Assembly (NCBI GenBank): GCA_027488115.1
Contig: JAIYCG010000007.1
Coordinates: 62,001-126,000 of the forward strand
DNA from: Comamonadaceae bacterium
Lineage (GTDB): Bacteria > Pseudomonadota > Gammaproteobacteria > Burkholderiales > Burkholderiaceae_C
Direction of reading: 5' to 3'
Length of the DNA stretch: 64,000 nt
Shown: positions 51,642-60,349 of the stretch, in pieces
How positions within the stretch are numbered: position 1 is the stretch's first letter
Layout: every line of letters starts with the position of its first letter
Position numbers and translations under genes: made by a program
The notes under the pieces: generated by a model
Told to the model about the DNA's origin: nothing
What the model saw: the letters and a program-made list of their open reading frames with translations, nothing else
Databases searched by the model: none

Positions 51642-53357
51642 TTAAATTTCTGCCGCTTCGACCATGAAGCGAACGCGTTTTTGGCCCTGCCATTCGTCTA
51701 CATCCAATCGGTAAGCCAGTTTCACACGGGCTGGCAGAGGCTCGATTCGGCCAAACCAAATGCCATCGACGGGCTGGCCTTGGTGTTTGAGTTTGAGCGC
51801 CAGATGTTTCTCGCCTACCAATCGTTGTGAAACAACTTCAACTTCTTCGCTGAAAACTGGGGGGGCAAAACCTTGTCCCCAAACTTCTTTGTGCATCACA
51901 TCAATGAACTCCACGCGCCGATATTGCGCTTCCAGGGGGCCGTCGGTTTCGAGTTTGCGTTGCAGTGTGGCGGGCGACAAGAGTTGGCTTGCAACTTCCA
52001 TGAAGCAAGACTCAAACAATTCCAAATGCTCTTCCTCAATGGTGCAACCCGCTGCCATGGCGTGCCCGCCAAAGCGAAGCAAAATGTGCGGATGCTTTTT
52101 GGCCATGAGGTCGAGTGCATCGCGCAAATGAAACCCTGGAATAGACCGGCCAGAGCCTTTGAGTTCGTGCTCTTTGCCAGGTGCATTGCTGGCGGCAAAT
52201 ACAAAACAAGGTCGGTGAAATTTGTCTTTGATGCGAGAGGCCACAATGCCCACCACACCTTCATGAAAGTCGGGGTCAAAGACGCAGATGGCCGGCGGTG
52301 GTTCATCGCTGTCGTCAAACAAAGACTCTGCAATCTCCATGGCTTGCTGGCGCATGTCGCCTTCAATCTCTCGGCGCTCCCGGTTGATGGCATCTAGCTG
52401 TCGGGCCAGTTCATCGGCTCTGGCTGCGTCGTCAGTGCTAAGGCACTCAATGCCCAGCGTCATGTCAGACAAGCGGCCCGCAGCGTTGATGCGAGGGCCC
52501 AAGGCAAATCCAAAATCAAAGGTACTTGCTGTTTTGGCTTCGCGGCCAGCAGCTTTGAACAAGGCCGCCATGCCGACAGGCATCGAGCCCGCTCGAATGC
52601 GCTTCAAGCCTTGCGCCACCAAACGGCGGTTGTTGTTGTCCAGTTTCACCACATCGGCCACAGTGCCAAGGGCGACCAAAGGCAGCAGTGCATCCAGTTT
52701 GGGCTGTGTTTCTGCAGTGAAGATACCGCGCTGTCGCAACTCGGCACGCAGCGCCAACAACACATAAAACATCACACCCACTCCCGCCAATGATTTGCTT
52801 TCAAATTCGCAGCCTGGCTGGTTGGGGTTCACAATGACTTCTGCAGTGGGAAGCACGGCGGCTGGCAAGTGGTGGTCGGTCACCAACACTTTCAAGCCCA
52901 AAGCCTGAGCTCGGGCAACGCCCTCCAAGCTGGCGATGCCGTTGTCAACTGTGATCAGAACGTCTGCGCCAGATTGCTTGACGCGCTCGGCAATCGGGGC
53001 CGTCAGGCCGTAACCATCGACCACCCGATCGGGCACGATGTAACGCACGTGGCTTGCACCCAGCATGCGAAGCCCTCGCATGCCGACGGCGCAAGCGCTT
53101 GCACCATCGCAGTCGTAATCTGCGACGATGCACAAATGCTTTTGGCCTGCGATGGCATCTGCCAACAAAATGGCTGATGCATGGCTGCCTTTTAAAGTGG
53201 CGGGTGACAGTAACTTGGCCAGGCCATCGTCTAATTCTTCAGGACTCACAACGCCCCTGGCTGCAAACAACTTGGAGAGAAGGGGGTGCACGCCGGCCTG
53301 TTCGAGTGCCCAGGCGCTGCGCGGGGGCACATCGCGCGTTGATATTTTGAAACTCAT
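51642..53357 (-). CDS. recJ: Single-stranded-DNA exonuclease RecJ
   Basis: 571 residues from the ATG at 53357, which overlaps the upstream stop (ATGA). DHH-family motifs: VADYDCDGASACAVG, TVDNGIA, TDHHLPAAVLP and LGTVADVVKLDNNNR, then the DHHA1 region RFGGHAMAAGCTIEEEHLELF. It degrades single-stranded DNA 5' to 3' in recombination and mismatch repair. A longer start 38 codons earlier would overlap the upstream gene and lacks support. Confidence 0.95.
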   Translation of the reverse strand: MSFKISTRDVPPRSAWALEQAGVHPLLSKLFAARGVVSPEELDDGLAKLLSPATLKGSHASAILLADAIAGQKHLCIVADYDCDGASACAVGMRGLRMLGASHVRYIVPDRVVDGYGLTAPIAERVKQSGADVLITVDNGIASLEGVARAQALGLKVLVTDHHLPAAVLPTAEVIVNPNQPGCEFESKSLAGVGVMFYVLLALRAELRQRGIFTAETQPKLDALLPLVALGTVADVVKLDNNNRRLVAQGLKRIRAGSMPVGMAALFKAAGREAKTASTFDFGFALGPRINAAGRLSDMTLGIECLSTDDAARADELARQLDAINRERREIEGDMRQQAMEIAESLFDDSDEPPPAICVFDPDFHEGVVGIVASRIKDKFHRPCFVFAASNAPGKEHELKGSGRSIPGFHLRDALDLMAKKHPHILLRFGGHAMAAGCTIEEEHLELFESCFMEVASQLLSPATLQRKLETDGPLEAQYRRVEFIDVMHKEVWGQGFAPPVFSEEVEVVSQRLVGEKHLALKLKHQGQPVDGIWFGRIEPLPARVKLAYRLDVDEWQGQKRVRFMVEAAEI

Positions 53358-54325
53358 GAGGCAGAAACTCCGGAAGACAAGGCGTGCAATTCTTTGTTCA
53401 CTGAAACAGGCCTCAGCCAGCGTTGCAGCTTGTTGCGCCAAGTGGCGGGCTGCGGTCGATAGTGTCGCCAAGATGTGTCACTGCACAGGGTCAGTGTGAC
53501 ACTTTGAGGGTGGTCTAAGGCTTGGCACAAAGATGCGCCAAGCGTAGCGTCGATGTGCTCCCATGCCTGTTGCCAAAGCTTGAGATTGGATGACAGATCG
53601 GTGTTTCGCAAATCAGTGACCACGGCAAACTCGCTCGGATTTGGATAGAGCTGATCTAGGTTGCGATGAAGCCAAAATGAATTGACGGTCCAACGGCCAT
53701 TGAAGCTGCGCTCGTCGTTGACCGGATGTTGGTAAAGCAGCATTTGCATCTCGCTTTGCAAACGTTGCAATTTCTTGGCGTGCTGGTGTTCTGGCATCCA
53801 TGCTTTGATGCTTTGGCCCACCACCCTGTCAATGCTGGCCAAGGGCAAGCCTTCTAACAAGTCAGCAGACACGCGCCAAATCAGGGGACTTTCATACACA
53901 ACCGCAAGCCCGTCTTCCTGAAAGTAGGGTTGCATGGCAGACAAGAGTTGTCTGGACTCAGTTTCGTTCAAGGCCAACTCTTCGGGTTGCAACAAGACAA
54001 CATCGTTCATGCCAACTTGCCAATGGCAAGGCGTCATGAGGGCTTCTTTGCCCAAAGTCGGTTTGGCGCCCATGATTTGAGGCGCAGCTTCATGGGGCAT
54101 CAGAAAATCAAGCGGCGCTGCATCTGATGGGGTGAATTTGGAGACGCATGCCATTTGGCTGAATAATTTTTGCAGATTGGGCAAATACAATGAAGCCAGC
54201 GCATCTTCCACAGATTTGTGCAGAGTGGATGCTTCTTGGACGGCATGGGCGATCACCCAGTGTTGGATGGGTGCAAAGTCCTCATTAACCCGAGGTGTTG
54301 CGGTGCTTGTTAAACCTGCGTTCAT
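53354..54325 (-). CDS. RpfE-like/phosphoglycerate-mutase-like protein upstream of recJ
   Basis: 323 residues. A conserved gene in front of recJ in beta- and some gammaproteobacteria, often named RpfE-type regulatory protein or phosphoglycerate-mutase-like; I recall this family but see no clear catalytic motif. Notable segments are MTPCHWQVGMNDVVLLQPEEL, SPLIWRVSADLLEGLPLASIDRVVG, and NSFWLHRNLDQL. No signal peptide. Translationally coupled to recJ by a 4-nt overlap. Function unproven. Confidence 0.7.
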   Translation of the reverse strand: MNAGLTSTATPRVNEDFAPIQHWVIAHAVQEASTLHKSVEDALASLYLPNLQKLFSQMACVSKFTPSDAAPLDFLMPHEAAPQIMGAKPTLGKEALMTPCHWQVGMNDVVLLQPEELALNETESRQLLSAMQPYFQEDGLAVVYESPLIWRVSADLLEGLPLASIDRVVGQSIKAWMPEHQHAKKLQRLQSEMQMLLYQHPVNDERSFNGRWTVNSFWLHRNLDQLYPNPSEFAVVTDLRNTDLSSNLKLWQQAWEHIDATLGASLCQALDHPQSVTLTLCSDTSWRHYRPQPATWRNKLQRWLRPVSVNKELHALSSGVSAS

Positions 54326-54407
54326 GGCTGTATTGTCAGGGATGACACAATGCCCCTTCCAGACTTTTGGCTTGGGGTGATGTCAGCGTCTTAGAAAGTG
54401 GCCTTGA

Positions 54408-55685
54408 ATGAGCTTTGAATTTGCTTACGAGTTGGTTTTAGGTTGGCGCTATACCCGCGCAGGACGGGCCACGCGTCGAAATGGCTTCATCTCCTTTATT
54501 TCAGGCGTTTCCATGCTCGGCATTGGCTTGGGAGTGGCTGCCTTGGTCATTGTTTTGTCTGTCATGAACGGCTTTCAAAAAGAAGTGCGCGACCGCATGC
54601 TGAGCGTGGTCTCGCACATTGAGGTCGTTTCTGCAGATGGCGGCGCTTTACAGGATGTGAACGACACGCTCAAAGAAATTCGAGCCAACCCCAACGTGAT
54701 TGGCGCAGCCCCCTTCATTGCAGCGCAAGCCTTGTTGGCCAGGGGTGAGGACATGAAAGGCGTTTTGGTGCGAGGCATTGACCCCGCGCTAGAACCCAGC
54801 GTCATTGATTTGTCTGAGGGCGCTCAAGCCAAAAGCGCAGGCCTACTTGGCATCAATGCCCTCAAGCCTGGCGAATTTGGGGTGGTCCTTGGCATCGATT
54901 TGGCCCGGCAATTGGGCCTTCGAATTGGCGATCCCGTCACCCTCATCGCACCCAATGGACAAGTCACACCGGCGGGCGTGTTGCCCCGACTCAAACAAAT
55001 GCAGATGGTGGGGGTGTTCAACTCTGGCCACTACGAATATGACTCAGCTTTGGTCATGATGCATGTGGCCGATGCGGGCAAAATTTTTCGCTTAGAAGGC
55101 CCCACCGGCATTCGCCTCAAAATCAAAGATTTACACCAGGCTCGAGCCGTTGCCCGGCAGCTTGCGCCGTCATTGCCATTGGGCATGGGCATTCGCGATT
55201 GGACGCAGCAAAATCGGACGTGGTTTGCGGCAGTTCAAGTGGAGAAACGCATGATGTTCATTATTCTCACCCTCATTGTGGCGGTGGCCGCTTTCAACTT
55301 GGTCTCTACTTTGGTGATGACAGTCACCGACAAACGTGCAGACATTGCCATCCTGCGAACCCTGGGCGCCAGTCCGAAAAGCATCATGGGTGTTTTCATG
55401 GTGCAGGGCGCTTTGGTGGGCATCATAGGGACCTTGGGCGGCATGCTGTTGGGCTTGTTGATCGCCTTCAACATCGATGTCATCGTGCCTGCTTTGGAAG
55501 CCATTTTTCAAGCCAGCTTCTTGCCCAAAGACATCTACTTAATTAGCCGCATGCCAAGCGATCCACAAATGTCTGACATCTTGCCCGTGGTGCTTATTTC
55601 TTTGATGCTGTCATTCGTGGCGACGCTGTATCCCAGCTGGCGCGCTAGCCAAGTGAACCCTGCTGAGGCATTGCGTTATGAGTAA
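54408..55685 (+). CDS. lolC: Lipoprotein-releasing ABC transporter permease LolC/E
   Basis: 425 residues: N-terminal helix (about 28-50), large periplasmic domain (about 50-275), then three helices (about 280-410). Family marks: [14 protein letters not shown]-like start, [19 protein letters not shown]-type [43 protein letters not shown] and the end [18 protein letters not shown]. It extracts lipoproteins from the inner membrane for transfer to LolA. A single permease gene is typical when LolC and LolE are merged in one. Confidence 0.93.
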   Translation: MSFEFAYELVLGWRYTRAGRATRRNGFISFISGVSMLGIGLGVAALVIVLSVMNGFQKEVRDRMLSVVSHIEVVSADGGALQDVNDTLKEIRANPNVIGAAPFIAAQALLARGEDMKGVLVRGIDPALEPSVIDLSEGAQAKSAGLLGINALKPGEFGVVLGIDLARQLGLRIGDPVTLIAPNGQVTPAGVLPRLKQMQMVGVFNSGHYEYDSALVMMHVADAGKIFRLEGPTGIRLKIKDLHQARAVARQLAPSLPLGMGIRDWTQQNRTWFAAVQVEKRMMFIILTLIVAVAAFNLVSTLVMTVTDKRADIAILRTLGASPKSIMGVFMVQGALVGIIGTLGGMLLGLLIAFNIDVIVPALEAIFQASFLPKDIYLISRMPSDPQMSDILPVVLISLMLSFVATLYPSWRASQVNPAEALRYE

Positions 55686-56391
55686 TCTTGCGAGTCATCT
55701 TGAGAGCAAGGTCAAGCAACAACCGGTGCTCGAAGTCCGAGGCTTGAGCAAGCGATTTTCGGAGGGCGGCCTCAGCGTGTCTGTCTTGCAAGGCGTTGAC
55801 CTCACGGTGCAAGCCGGCGAGACTGTGGCCATTGTGGGTGCTTCAGGCTCAGGCAAAAGCACCCTCATGCACTTAATGGGTGGCCTCGACTCGCCCTCTC
55901 AGGGGCAGGTGTTGTTGCAGGGACAAGACTGGTCTGATTTCAATGCTTCCGAACAAGGCTCAAGACGCAACCGCCTGCTGGGTTTTGTGTACCAGTTTCA
56001 CCACTTGTTGCCCGAATTCACAGCCCAAGAAAATGTGGCCATGCCGCTTTGGATTCGCCGAATGTCAAAGCCCGCAGCGAATGCCACGGCCTTAGAAAGA
56101 TTGGCCCAAGTGGGGCTACAAAATCGTGCTTTGCACCGGCCCGCTGAGCTGTCTGGTGGAGAGCGTCAAAGGGTGGCCATTGCCCGCGCCATGGTCACTC
56201 AACCGGCCTGCGTTTTGGCCGATGAACCCACCGGCAACCTAGACCGAGCCACCGCTGAAAGTGTGTTTGATCTGATGTTAAGCACCGCTGAGAAACAAGG
56301 CACCGCCTTTGTGGTGGTCACGCACGATCAGCAGCTTGCAGCGCGCTGCAGCCGCGTTCTCCGATTAGACCAAGGCGTGCTACAGCCATGA
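55678..56391 (+). CDS. lolD: Lipoprotein-releasing ABC transporter ATPase LolD
   Basis: 237 residues. Walker [20 protein letters not shown] loop [12 protein letters not shown], signature [15 protein letters not shown], Walker [12 protein letters not shown] and H loop VVTHDQQLA. It powers the LolC/E permease. Overlaps lolC by 8 nt and tatD by 4 nt, so all are one transcript. Confidence 0.96.
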   Translation: MSNLASHLESKVKQQPVLEVRGLSKRFSEGGLSVSVLQGVDLTVQAGETVAIVGASGSGKSTLMHLMGGLDSPSQGQVLLQGQDWSDFNASEQGSRRNRLLGFVYQFHHLLPEFTAQENVAMPLWIRRMSKPAANATALERLAQVGLQNRALHRPAELSGGERQRVAIARAMVTQPACVLADEPTGNLDRATAESVFDLMLSTAEKQGTAFVVVTHDQQLAARCSRVLRLDQGVLQP

Positions 56392-57260
56392 GCATGCGCT
56401 GGGTAGACAGCCATTGCCATTTGGATGCGCCAGAGTTTGATCTAGATCGCAGCGCAGTCATTCAAAAAGCTCAAGCGCAGGGCGTTGTTGGGTGCGTGAT
56501 GCCAGCCGTTCAGGCCAAAGATTTTTTGCCCTTGCAAAAGCTGGCCCAAGAATTTCAACAAGCCTATGCCTTGGGCATCCACCCTTTGTATGTGCCGCAG
56601 GCTCAGGAACAAGACTTGGCGTTTTTAGAACAATGCCTTGAAAGTGCTTTATCCCTAGCTGCCAGTGGTCAGAGACATGACGCGCGATTGGTAGCGCTTG
56701 GAGAAATTGGTTTGGATTTTTTTGTGCCGGCATTGTGCGAACCCGCCATGCGAGACAAACAAGAGTTCTTCTACCATGCTCAATTGAAGATGGCCCAAAA
56801 GTTCAAGTTGCCTGTCATTCTGCATGTGCGCAAATCGGCCGATGAATTGTTAAAGGGGCTCAGACGCCATGCAGTGCAGGGCGGTATTGCGCACGCCTTC
56901 AATGGCAGTTTTCAGCAAGCCCACACCTTCATTGAAATGGGCTTTGCTTTGGGATTTGGCGGCGCGCTCACCTTTGAGCGCGCCTTGCAATTGAGGCGAT
57001 TGGCCACAGAACTGCCCCTCTCAGCCTTGGTGCTAGAAACAGATGCCCCCGATATACCGCCCCACTGGATTTACAAAACACAATCTGAACGACAATCAAA
57101 TCTATTCAACGTGAGTCAAGCGCGCAATGAACCTGCAGAACTGCCGCGCATTGGCGCAGTCCTTGCCTCGTTGCGCAATGTCACTGATTCAGTCATTGCG
57201 AGTTCAACATTTGTCAACACGCAGCGTGTGTTACCGCAGCTTCAATTTTTCAAAACCTGA
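56388..57260 (+). CDS. TatD-family metal-dependent DNase/hydrolase
   Basis: 290 residues, TIM barrel. The metal-binding pair is WVDSHCHLD, with [10 protein letters not shown] (Glu), [14 protein letters not shown] (His), [10 protein letters not shown] (His) and [10 protein letters not shown] (Asp) in order. TatD proteins act as 3'-5' exonucleases and hydrolases in the cytosol. Overlaps lolD by 4 nt at the start and the next gene at its stop. Confidence 0.92.
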   Translation: MSMRWVDSHCHLDAPEFDLDRSAVIQKAQAQGVVGCVMPAVQAKDFLPLQKLAQEFQQAYALGIHPLYVPQAQEQDLAFLEQCLESALSLAASGQRHDARLVALGEIGLDFFVPALCEPAMRDKQEFFYHAQLKMAQKFKLPVILHVRKSADELLKGLRRHAVQGGIAHAFNGSFQQAHTFIEMGFALGFGGALTFERALQLRRLATELPLSALVLETDAPDIPPHWIYKTQSERQSNLFNVSQARNEPAELPRIGAVLASLRNVTDSVIASSTFVNTQRVLPQLQFFKT

Positions 57261-58018
57261 TGAGCAAAACCAAACGCCTTGAGCTTCCTGAAGTGAACTT
57301 CTCTGAAGATGGCGAGTCGCGCTATTTGCATTTGGGTACGCCTTGGATTCAGGGTTCGATGAAGATCAAAGAACCCTTTGAAATTGACCTTGAATATGTG
57401 CAACGCATGATGGCAGGTTTGCTCTTTTTGAAGGGCACCTCGGTGGCCGGGCGGCATGCCATGCAATTGGGCTTGGGCGCAGCCAGCCTCACCAAGTTTT
57501 GTTACAAGAAGCTGCGCTGGACATGCACCGCCATTGAACTCAACCCTGGTGTCTTGCATGCCTGCCGGGGTTGGTTCAAATTGCCTGAAGATGGCCCGCG
57601 CATGCGAGTGATCATTGCCGACGCGGCAGAAGAAATTCAAAGCGATGAGTGGTTAGGCGTCGTCGATGTGTTGCATGTCGATTTGTATGACCACGAAGCT
57701 GCGGCGCCAGTGCTAGACAGTGTTGAGTTTTATCAAAATTGCCGCGCATTGCTGACCGATGAAGGCACCATGACGGTCAATTTATTTGGCCGCACGTCGA
57801 GCTACGAAAAGAGCTTGGCCAAAATGGCGGAAGCATTTGGTGAGGATGCCTTGTGGGTATTCAAACCAACACGGGAAGGCAACACGGTGGTCATGGCACA
57901 ACGCATGGCAAGCCGGCCCCAAAAAGAGCAATTGCTTTTGCAAGCGCAAGCCGTTGAAAACAGGTTTGGGCTGCCAGCTACCCAATGGTTGAAAGTTTTC
58001 AAACCCTTGGTGAAGTGA
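57260..58018 (+). CDS. Spermidine-synthase-like (polyamine aminopropyltransferase fold) protein
   Basis: 252 residues. A Rossmann methyltransferase-like core with QLGLGAASLTKFCYKKLRWTCTAIELNPGV, RVIIADAAEEI and the DVLHVDLYDHEAA segment corresponds to the spermidine synthase fold. The N-terminal strand domain is shortened. Real polyamine activity is uncertain, as many proteins of this group are not enzymes of that path. Start overlaps the tatD stop. Confidence 0.75.
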   Translation: MSKTKRLELPEVNFSEDGESRYLHLGTPWIQGSMKIKEPFEIDLEYVQRMMAGLLFLKGTSVAGRHAMQLGLGAASLTKFCYKKLRWTCTAIELNPGVLHACRGWFKLPEDGPRMRVIIADAAEEIQSDEWLGVVDVLHVDLYDHEAAAPVLDSVEFYQNCRALLTDEGTMTVNLFGRTSSYEKSLAKMAEAFGEDALWVFKPTREGNTVVMAQRMASRPQKEQLLLQAQAVENRFGLPATQWLKVFKPLVK

Positions 58019-58046
58019 GTTTATTTCTGAAAACGCCAAAAACTTA

Positions 58047-58056
58047 GGGTTAACCC
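58047..58056. repeat. Palindrome upstream of tctB
   Basis: GGGTTAACCC, perfect 10-bp palindrome in the 145-bp spacer before tctB; a possible regulator site, weak on its own. Confidence 0.25.
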
Positions 58057-58163
58057 AAGCGTTGAATGAGATTATTTACCAATGAGTAGGTGAAACCCAC
58101 ATTTTTAATTGACACATTTGGGCTCAAAATCCGCCATCCCAAACTTTTTGGAGGAGTGTCCCT

Positions 58164-58652
58164 GTGAAAATCAAAAGTCAAAAAGACTTTTTCTCTGGCC
58201 TGATGTTCACCATTGTCGGTGCAGCATTTGCCTATGGAGCAACAAGTTACAACGTTGGTACCGGTGCGCGCATGGGCCCTGGCTACTTTCCTCTTTTACT
58301 TGGCGTGATCTTGGCCCTGTTGGGTGCCACGATTTTGTTCAAGTCCTTGGTGGTTGAAACCCCTGATGGCGAGCCGGTCGGTGCATGGGCTTGGAAGCCT
58401 TTGGTCTTCATCATTGCTGGCAACTTGTTGTTCGGCATTTTGTTGGGCGGTTTGCCTAGCCTCGGTTTGCCAGCAATGGGTTTGATCGCGGCTATTTTTG
58501 GAACCACCATTGTGGTCAGCTTGGCAGGCGATGAATTCAGTTTGAAAGAAACTGTTGTCTTGAGCGCCATCTTGTCTGTGATGAGCTATGCGGCGTTCAT
58601 CTTGCTGCTGAAATTGCAGTTCCCTGTGTGGCCAACTTTCATCAGCGGCTAA
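58164..58652 (+). CDS. tctB: TTT transporter small permease TctB
   Basis: 162 residues from a GTG with a strong GGAGGAG site eight bases upstream. Four membrane helices. Opening KDFFSGLMFTIVGAAFAYGATSYNVGTGARMGPGYFPLLLGVILALLGA is typical for TctB. With TctA it forms the membrane part of a tripartite tricarboxylate transporter. No TctC is adjacent. Followed 11 bp later by tctA. Confidence 0.93.
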   Translation: MKIKSQKDFFSGLMFTIVGAAFAYGATSYNVGTGARMGPGYFPLLLGVILALLGATILFKSLVVETPDGEPVGAWAWKPLVFIIAGNLLFGILLGGLPSLGLPAMGLIAAIFGTTIVVSLAGDEFSLKETVVLSAILSVMSYAAFILLLKLQFPVWPTFISG

Positions 58653-58663
58653 GGAGTTTATAA

Positions 58664-60175
58664 ATGGAACTATTTGACAACTTGGCGATGGGTTTTGGTG
58701 TTGCATTCACCTTCCAAAATCTACTTTACGCTTTCATTGGCTGTTTGTTGGGCACCCTGATCGGTGTGCTCCCAGGCATTGGCCCTGTGGCAACCATTGC
58801 CATGCTCTTGCCTGCCACTTATGCATTGCCCCCCATTGCGGCATTGATCATGTTGGCCGGTATTTATTACGGCGCCCAATACGGTGGTTCAACCACGGCT
58901 ATTTTGGTGAACTTGCCTGGCGAGTCTTCGTCTGTCGTGACCGTGATTGACGGTTACCAGATGGCTCGCAAAGGCCGTGCAGGTCCTGCTTTGGCAGCGG
59001 CTGGATTAGGCTCTTTCTTTGCAGGTTGCGTCGGAACTTTGATCTTGGCTGCCTTTGCTGCACCTTTGACTGAAGTGGCCTTCAAGTTCGGTCCTGCCGA
59101 ATACTTCTCTCTCATGATTCTGGGTTTGATCGGTGCCGTGGTTTTGGCCTCTGGTTCCTTGCTCAAAGCGGTTGCCATGATTGTTCTGGGCTTGCTGCTT
59201 GGTTTGGTCGGTACCGACGTGAATTCTGGCGTAGCCCGCTTTAGCTTTGACATTCCTGAACTCACAGACGGCATTGGTTTTATTACCATTGCCATGGGTG
59301 TGTTTGGTTATGGTGAGATCATTGCCAACTTGTCGCAGCCTGAAGACAAGCGTGAAGTCTTTACCGGCAAAGTCACTGGCTTGTTCCCCACCAAAGAAGA
59401 CTTCAAGAACATGATTCCTGCGGTTTTGCGGGGTACAGCCATTGGCTCTATGTTGGGTATCTTGCCTGGTGGCGGTGCTTTGTTGGCAGCTTTTGCGGCT
59501 TACACCATCGAGAAGAAAACCAAGCTGCGTCCTGGTGAAGTGCCATTCGGCCAAGGCAATATTCGCGGCGTTGCAGCGCCTGAGTCTGCCAACAACGCGG
59601 GTGCGCAAACTTCCTTCATTCCATTGCTGACCTTGGGTATTCCCCCCAATGCCGTGATGGCCTTGATGGTGGGTGCCATGACCATCCACAACATTCAGCC
59701 TGGCCCCCAGGTGATGACCAGCAACCCTCAGTTGTTCTGGGGTCTGATTGCCTCCATGTGGATTGGCAATGCCATGTTGATCATCTTGAACTTGCCGCTC
59801 ATCGGCATGTGGATCAAGTTACTCACTGTGCCTTACCGTTGGTTGTTCCCCGCCATTGTGCTGTTCTGTGCCATTGGCGTTTACTCCACCAACAACAACA
59901 CCTTTGACATTTGGTTGGTCGGTGCCTTTGGCGTGATCGGTTATGTGTTCATCAAATTGGGCGTGGAACCTGCACCATTGTTGCTAGGCTTCATCTTGGG
60001 CCCCATGATGGAAGAGAACTTGCGCCGTGCACTGCTGTTGTCTCGCGGTGACTGGTCGGTGTTTCTCACACGAGGTTTGTCAGCAAGCTTGCTGGCAGCA
60101 GCGGCCGTGTTGCTCATCATCGTGCTCTTGCCTTCAGTCAAGTCCAAGCGCGAAGAAGCCTTCGTCGAAGAATGA
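58664..60175 (+). CDS. tctA: TTT transporter large permease TctA
   Basis: 503 residues with 11-12 membrane helices. Family marks: GTLIGVLPGIGPVATIAMLLP, YGAQYGGSTTAILVNLPGESSSVVTVIDG, GAALGSMLGILPGGGALLAAFAAY-type repeat, and PESANNAGAQTSFIPLLTLGIPPNAV. It carries carboxylates with a periplasmic Bug partner, probably encoded elsewhere. Ends before a strong terminator. Confidence 0.95.
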   Translation: MELFDNLAMGFGVAFTFQNLLYAFIGCLLGTLIGVLPGIGPVATIAMLLPATYALPPIAALIMLAGIYYGAQYGGSTTAILVNLPGESSSVVTVIDGYQMARKGRAGPALAAAGLGSFFAGCVGTLILAAFAAPLTEVAFKFGPAEYFSLMILGLIGAVVLASGSLLKAVAMIVLGLLLGLVGTDVNSGVARFSFDIPELTDGIGFITIAMGVFGYGEIIANLSQPEDKREVFTGKVTGLFPTKEDFKNMIPAVLRGTAIGSMLGILPGGGALLAAFAAYTIEKKTKLRPGEVPFGQGNIRGVAAPESANNAGAQTSFIPLLTLGIPPNAVMALMVGAMTIHNIQPGPQVMTSNPQLFWGLIASMWIGNAMLIILNLPLIGMWIKLLTVPYRWLFPAIVLFCAIGVYSTNNNTFDIWLVGAFGVIGYVFIKLGVEPAPLLLGFILGPMMEENLRRALLLSRGDWSVFLTRGLSASLLAAAAVLLIIVLLPSVKSKREEAFVEE

Positions 60176-60195
60176 TTTAGAAACACTTTGAGTCT

Positions 60196-60224
60196 AAACG
60201 GCACCCTCGGGTGCCGTTTTTTTT
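60196..60224 (+). terminator. Intrinsic terminator of tctBA
   Basis: Stem AAACGGCACCC / GGGTGCCGTTT followed by a T run, 21 bp after the tctA stop. Confidence 0.9.
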
Positions 60225-60251
60225 TGGCCTGTCGTCACTCTCATGCCACGA

Positions 60252-60302
60252 TGTGACTTTAGGTCACAAATTTCCTGACACAATCAGCTTTTGAATTCAA
60301 AA
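60252..60302. promoter_or_regulatory. Two dyads upstream of gamma-glutamyltransferase gene
   Basis: TGTGAC-TTTAG-GTCACA (60252-60268) and the perfect 14-bp palindrome TTTTGAATTCAAAA (60289-60302), both in the short promoter region of the next gene. The first resembles a CRP site but its half-sites are one base too far apart. Regulators unknown. Confidence 0.45.
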
Positions 60303-60349
60303 TATTTGGGCCCTTCTATACCCATTCACAGATCAATTTGGACACCACC

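Noticed and set aside
58109-58114. TTGACA upstream of tctB as a -35 element
   Set aside because: No acceptable -10 hexamer at 16-18 bp; the nearest candidate is only 10 bp away.
60252-60268. CRP site upstream of the gamma-glutamyltransferase gene
   Set aside because: Half-sites TGTGA and TCACA are 7 bases apart instead of 6, so it is kept only as an unnamed dyad.
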